From Morganella morganii_D (GTDB lineage Bacteria; Pseudomonadota; Gammaproteobacteria; Enterobacterales; Enterobacteriaceae), in assembly GCA_044772875.1 (NCBI GenBank), contig CP173058.1, positions 3,720,001 to 3,784,000 on the forward strand: DNA of 64,000 nucleotides, written 5' to 3'. Made by a program: the position numbers and the translations under genes. The notes beneath the pieces are model-generated. The model did no database searches. It was not told the DNA's origin and was given only the letters and a program-made list of their open reading frames with translations. Shown in pieces: positions 60,420-64,000 of the stretch (positions within the stretch are counted from its first letter, which is position 1; the number at the start of each line of letters is the position of its first letter).

Positions 60420-61976
60420 ATGGCTAAAAGAAAATTCGGAGAGTCAATCCAGCGCTTTGGCCGGACACTGCTCCTGCCAATCGGGGTTCTGGCTCCGATA
60501 GGTATGATTCTGGGGATTAGTGGTGCATTAGTCCAGACCTACATGATTGCCCGGTTCCCTTTCCTCGGAAATGAAACGGTTAACGCATTGCTTGTCAGCA
60601 TCCGCTCTATTGCCGGTGTGATTTTCGATAATATTCCGCTGCTCTTTGCCATGGGGGTTGCCTACGGGATGAGTCAGCGTGATAAGGGGATCGCTGTCTT
60701 TGCCTCCGTGGTCGGTTATTTGTCGCTGATTATTACCATGAATATCTGGCTGGTGCTTACGGGAAAACTGGCGGATCCGGCGGTTATGGGGCAGGCGGGA
60801 CAAATTAAGGTTCTGGGGATCCAAACCTTAAATATCAGTGCAGCAGGGGGGATTATCACCGGTTTAATTGCCGCGTGGGCAACCGATAAGTTCTATAACC
60901 TTGAGTTGCCGACAGCCTTTGCGTTCTTCTCCGGTAAAAAATCCGTTTCTATTATCATGGTCGGCCTGATGATCGCGGTCGGCGCGACACTGCCGTTTAT
61001 CTGGGAAGTGCTGGTGCAGGGGCTGATGAAGCTTTCCGCTGTCTTCCTGAGTCCTGTCGGCCCGTTCTTTACCGCAGGTGGTGAGCGTCTGTTTATTCCG
61101 TTCGGCTTACATCACGTGTGGAATGTGCTGTTCAGATTTACCGAAGCCGGTGGTACTTATGTGATTGACGGACAAACCTTTGTCGGTGTTGTTCCGGCGT
61201 TAACCGAAGTGTTATTCAAGCAGGGCCCCGGAACTGAGTACTGGGCAATGATGCCGGGCCTGACGCGCTTTATGGCGCAGCAGCAAATGCTGGTGACACT
61301 GTTCCTGTTCCCGGCAATCGCATTAGCTATCTATAAAACATCGAAGAAAGAGAACCGCGCGGAAGTTAAATCCATGCTGGTGACGATGGTACTGACCGCG
61401 ATGCTCGGGAACGTCACGGAACCGCTCGAATTTACCTTCGTGTTTATTGCACCGCTGCTGTATTTAATCTATGCCATCATCGTGGGTATCGGCGCTGTAT
61501 TGCTGTCATTCGCCGGTGTTGCCATCGGCTATATCCGCGGAACCATATTCGATTTCACGATTTTCGGTCTGCTGTACGAGCGTACTAACTGGATATTCCT
61601 GGTGCTTATCGGTACCGGTCTGGCCGTGGTGACTTTCTTTATCTTCCGCTGGGCGATTCTCCGGTTTGATATTAAAACCCCGGGCCGTGAAGAATCCGGC
61701 AACCTGAAAAACACGTTAATTAAAGAAAAACGTTATGGCGAAATCGCGGAAATTCTTATCGAAGCCCTGGGTGGAAAACAAAATATCCGTAACGTCGATA
61801 ATTGTATTACCCGTATGCGTATTGATATCGCGGAAGTGAATAAGATTGATAAAGCGTTAATGTCGGAATCAGGATGTACTGCATTCTTCTTTCCATCGGC
61901 AAACCACGTCCATGTTGTTTACGGACCGAAGGTTGAATTTGTCCGCAACGCTGTTGATGAAGCAATGAAGAAATAA
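60420..61976 (+). CDS. PTS EIICB transporter of the glucose/maltose family
   Basis: This 518-residue protein has an N-terminal EIIC with about ten membrane segments (LPIGVLAPIGMILGISGAL; the conserved FIPFGLHHVWN; GNVTEPLEFTFVF). A short linker leads to a C-terminal EIIB (about 435-518) with the phosphorylated Cys462 in NCITRMRI. It is the glucose-superfamily type, close to MalX-like or N-acetylglucosamine-type permeases. A separate EIIA of the glucose type must come from elsewhere. Its substrate is unknown. It is in one operon with a lyase 8 bp downstream. Confidence 0.9.
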   Translation: MAKRKFGESIQRFGRTLLLPIGVLAPIGMILGISGALVQTYMIARFPFLGNETVNALLVSIRSIAGVIFDNIPLLFAMGVAYGMSQRDKGIAVFASVVGYLSLIITMNIWLVLTGKLADPAVMGQAGQIKVLGIQTLNISAAGGIITGLIAAWATDKFYNLELPTAFAFFSGKKSVSIIMVGLMIAVGATLPFIWEVLVQGLMKLSAVFLSPVGPFFTAGGERLFIPFGLHHVWNVLFRFTEAGGTYVIDGQTFVGVVPALTEVLFKQGPGTEYWAMMPGLTRFMAQQQMLVTLFLFPAIALAIYKTSKKENRAEVKSMLVTMVLTAMLGNVTEPLEFTFVFIAPLLYLIYAIIVGIGAVLLSFAGVAIGYIRGTIFDFTIFGLLYERTNWIFLVLIGTGLAVVTFFIFRWAILRFDIKTPGREESGNLKNTLIKEKRYGEIAEILIEALGGKQNIRNVDNCITRMRIDIAEVNKIDKALMSESGCTAFFFPSANHVHVVYGPKVEFVRNAVDEAMKK

Positions 61977-61984
61977 AAGGATAT

Positions 61985-63358
61985 ATGATGAGAGCTTTAT
62001 ATGATTCTAAAAGTAAAACCATCGATGATCGCGGTATAAAAGCGCTGTTGTCGGATGAGGCCAAATATAATACCTGGCTGATGTTTGAATCAGTGTTAGC
62101 TCAGGCGCAGGCGGAACTGGGGTTTATTCCCCGGTCTGCTGCCGGTGAAATCAAAGAAAAGGCAGTTATTGAGAATATTGACTTCGAAGAGATGAGCCGT
62201 ATTTATCAGAAAATCGGTCATGGCTTCGTGCCGTTCTTAAAAGTATTAGTGAACGCCTGCTCTGAAGAGAGTGGTAAATATATCCATTATGGTATTACCA
62301 CGCAGAATATTCAGCAGAGCTCGCAGCTGTATATGATGAAGACAGTCCATAATAAATTTATGCTGCTGTTAAGTGAGATCCTCGAAAACTTATCGGGTCT
62401 TGCAGAAAAAACCAAACACATGGTGATGCCGGGCAGAACGCATGGCCGCCACGCGATTCCTATCACTTACGGCTATAAAGTGGCGGTATGGATCAGCGAT
62501 TTTATCGATTGCAGCCAGCGCATGAAAGAGTGTGAAAAGCGTGTATTCACTATCATGATGGGGGGCGCGGTCGGTGCATTTAACACCATGCCGGGAATCG
62601 GTCTGGAAGTACAGAAGCGGGTTGCTGAACTGACAGGTATGTATGCGATGGAAGTACCGTCCCGTAACCTGAGCACGCATAAACTGGAGTATATGACGAA
62701 CCTGGCGCTGATGGCGAATATCTGCCATAAAATCGGTGAGGAAGTTTACAGCACCACGCTGGAAGAAATCGCAGAAGTCTCTGAAGGTTTTACAAAAGGT
62801 ACCGTGGGCAGCAGCACTATGCCGCACAAAATTAACCCGAAACTGGCCAAAGGGATTATCGCAAACTCTCAGAAACTGTATTCTCTGCCGGGTGTCGGAA
62901 TGTATTCCGCCGTCAGACCGTATGAGGGTGACAGCAGCTCCTATATGTTATTCGACGGGCTGATCGAAGAAGCACTGGAACTGACTACCGAAGTACTGTT
63001 AAGAACGGAAGAGCTCACCAGAACTATCGTGCCTCATGAAGAGAGAATGCTGCACAACGTCATGAGAAACAAAGGGCTGGATAACACCGAATATGTAATG
63101 ATGAAAATGGCTGAAAAGCTGGGTAAAGATAAAGCGCATTCATTGCTGTATGAGGAAGCGATCAAAACCGCCGCAGATGGTGAGGACTTCTACACGAATC
63201 TGACGAAGAACGATACCATTACCGCTGCATTCAGCAATGAAGAAATCAAAGCAATGTTAGATCCGCGTGCTTACATCGGTTTGTCCGTTGAAATTGCCGA
63301 AAAAGAAGCGAAACGGGGCTCAGCCGCAGCTCAGGAAATTAAAAAAAACTATCAATAA
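61985..63358 (+). CDS. Aspartase/fumarase-superfamily lyase, adenylosuccinate-lyase-like
   Basis: This 457-residue enzyme could also start at the next Met, which has better spacing to AAGGA. It has the superfamily regions HYGITTQNIQ, MVMPGRTHGRHAIPITYG (with the catalytic His region) and the signature GSSTMPHKINPK. It is similar to adenylosuccinate lyases and 3-carboxymuconate cycloisomerases, but purB is normally elsewhere, and the coupling to a sugar PTS is unusual. These enzymes release fumarate from succinyl- or aspartyl-adducts. A substrate such as an aspartate- or succinyl-linked sugar is a reasonable guess only. Confidence 0.83.
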   Translation: MMRALYDSKSKTIDDRGIKALLSDEAKYNTWLMFESVLAQAQAELGFIPRSAAGEIKEKAVIENIDFEEMSRIYQKIGHGFVPFLKVLVNACSEESGKYIHYGITTQNIQQSSQLYMMKTVHNKFMLLLSEILENLSGLAEKTKHMVMPGRTHGRHAIPITYGYKVAVWISDFIDCSQRMKECEKRVFTIMMGGAVGAFNTMPGIGLEVQKRVAELTGMYAMEVPSRNLSTHKLEYMTNLALMANICHKIGEEVYSTTLEEIAEVSEGFTKGTVGSSTMPHKINPKLAKGIIANSQKLYSLPGVGMYSAVRPYEGDSSSYMLFDGLIEEALELTTEVLLRTEELTRTIVPHEERMLHNVMRNKGLDNTEYVMMKMAEKLGKDKAHSLLYEEAIKTAADGEDFYTNLTKNDTITAAFSNEEIKAMLDPRAYIGLSVEIAEKEAKRGSAAAQEIKKNYQ

Positions 63359-63387
63359 TTTATCGGGCTGATAGAGGAAAAAATAAG

Positions 63388-63423
63388 CCGGTGTACTGAG
63401 GAAACTCAGACACCGGTTTTTTT
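63388..63423 (+). terminator. Terminator of the PTS-lyase operon
   Basis: The stem CCGGTGTACTGAG / CTCAGACACCGG (one mismatch) with GAAA loop is followed by TTTTTTT. It closes the catabolic operon. Confidence 0.93.
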
Positions 63424-63545
63424 ATGCATAATTTGCGGCTGATTGCGATCAGCGGGTGATTTTCAGCGATTAGTTTTTGAAGTCGTTGCCACAAAGTGGT
63501 TAAATTAGCTGTATAAATTTTTTCCAACCGTGAATGAGGAAAACT

Positions 63546-63893
63546 ATGCGGATTAAAATGTTACCCGGTGCTCTGGCACTGTTATTACTGGCAGGCTGTA
63601 CGACCACGACCGGACTGAGCTCCGCCGGATCACAGGTCCGCTTTTCCGAAGAGCAGCCACCGGCAGAATGTCAGAAATTAGGTGAAGTGACCGGTGTGCA
63701 GAGCAACTGGATGACCGGCGTCGGTAACGAAAGCAGCTCTATGCGCGGTGCGGCAAATGACCTGCGTAACAAAGCGGCGGCAATGGGCGGTAACGTGATT
63801 TATGGTCTCGGCAGCCCGGCTGAGTCAGCCATTGTATCCAGCCTGATTCCGGTGGATAGCAAGCTTACCGGCCAGGTCTTTAAGTGCCCGTAA
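63546..63893 (+). CDS. yjeI: DUF4156 lipoprotein, YjeI-like
   Basis: This protein has 115 residues from the ATG at 63546, which follows TGAGGA; the frame opens 12 nt earlier. It has a lipoprotein signal (MLPGALALLLLAGC, lipidated Cys in LLAGC) and a mature domain with GVQSNWMTGVGNESSSMRGA and NVIYGLGSP. YjeI lies near groEL in E. coli as well. Function unknown. Confidence 0.85.
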   Translation: MRIKMLPGALALLLLAGCTTTTGLSSAGSQVRFSEEQPPAECQKLGEVTGVQSNWMTGVGNESSSMRGAANDLRNKAAAMGGNVIYGLGSPAESAIVSSLIPVDSKLTGQVFKCP

Positions 63894-64000
63894 TTTCGCG
63901 TCATCCTTCAACCTGCAGCGGTGTTGGCTTCGTTCGGCCACGCGGGTCATATACTGGTGTATGCTCCCCGGATGTTCTCACTTTGCCCTTGCTGCAGATT
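63894..64000. repeat. Possible dispersed intergenic repeat, cut by window end
   Basis: The segment from about 63903 reads CATCCTTCAACCTGCAGCGG and continues to TTGCTGCAGATT. It resembles a palindromic intergenic repeat seen in several enterobacterial genomes, with an inner dyad near CATATACTGGTGTATG. It runs off the window, so the call is tentative. Confidence 0.3.

Noticed and set aside
1..64000. CRISPR array
   Set aside because: No series of equal repeats with regular unique spacers was seen on reading; the repeats found are isolated pairs or promoter boxes.

Overview
The window looks like a Morganella-type enterobacterium (family Morganellaceae). The core genes at the right end (tRNA-Phe, yjdC, dcuA, aspA, fxsA, groES, groEL, a yjeI-like lipoprotein gene) follow the enterobacterial order and have the moderate GC content expected of Morganella. 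The species is inferred from this and was not tested by any search.

Layout. (1) 1-3213: the AT-rich edge of an SPI-1/Mxi/Ysa-type type III secretion locus: a partial prgH-like gene, a divergent invF-like regulator split over two reading frames, an invG-like secretin, and the first codons of a probable invE-like gene. (2) 3214-38522: a Mu-like transposable prophage of about 35.3 kb on the minus strand. Its right end lies at 3214 and its left end near 38522. It has a repressor/ner switch, MuA and MuB, an early block of small genes, gemA, mor and C regulators, a lysis cassette, Mu-type head and tail genes, and an invertible tail-fibre segment with a Gin-type invertase and two gix-like sites. Four copies of one promoter box precede C, the lysis genes, the protease gene and the baseplate genes, which suggests a Mor/C-controlled middle/late regulon. 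The prophage has at least one visible lesion, a frameshift in the tape-measure gene. (3) 38523-52450: AT-rich accessory DNA: an autotransporter cut off at the start of its beta-barrel, an IS3-family transposase relic, a convergent RcsB-like response regulator and hybrid histidine kinase bounded by a 26-bp direct repeat, a chaperone-usher fimbrial operon, and an MrpJ-like HTH regulator. (4) 52455 to the end: tRNA-Phe and conserved chromosome, followed by a small catabolic operon (RpiR-type regulator, PTS EIICB, aspartase/fumarase-superfamily lyase) between groEL and the yjeI-like gene.

How it fits together. All the accessory DNA lies on the 3' side of tRNA-Phe, a common island integration site, so regions 1-3 probably form one mosaic island of which only one end is visible. 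The two flanks of the prophage belong to unrelated, truncated genes (invE-like and autotransporter), and no 5-bp target duplication is seen. This points to a phage-mediated deletion or rearrangement that cut the secretion locus. On the core side, fxsA and groESL each carry a clear heat-shock (sigma-32) promoter. aspA and dcuA form the aspartate-to-fumarate / C4-dicarboxylate exchange pair.

All calls come from reading the sequence and from knowledge of the families. No database search or structure prediction was run. Start codons were moved to internal Met codons where ribosome binding sites, overlaps or family N-termini supported it.
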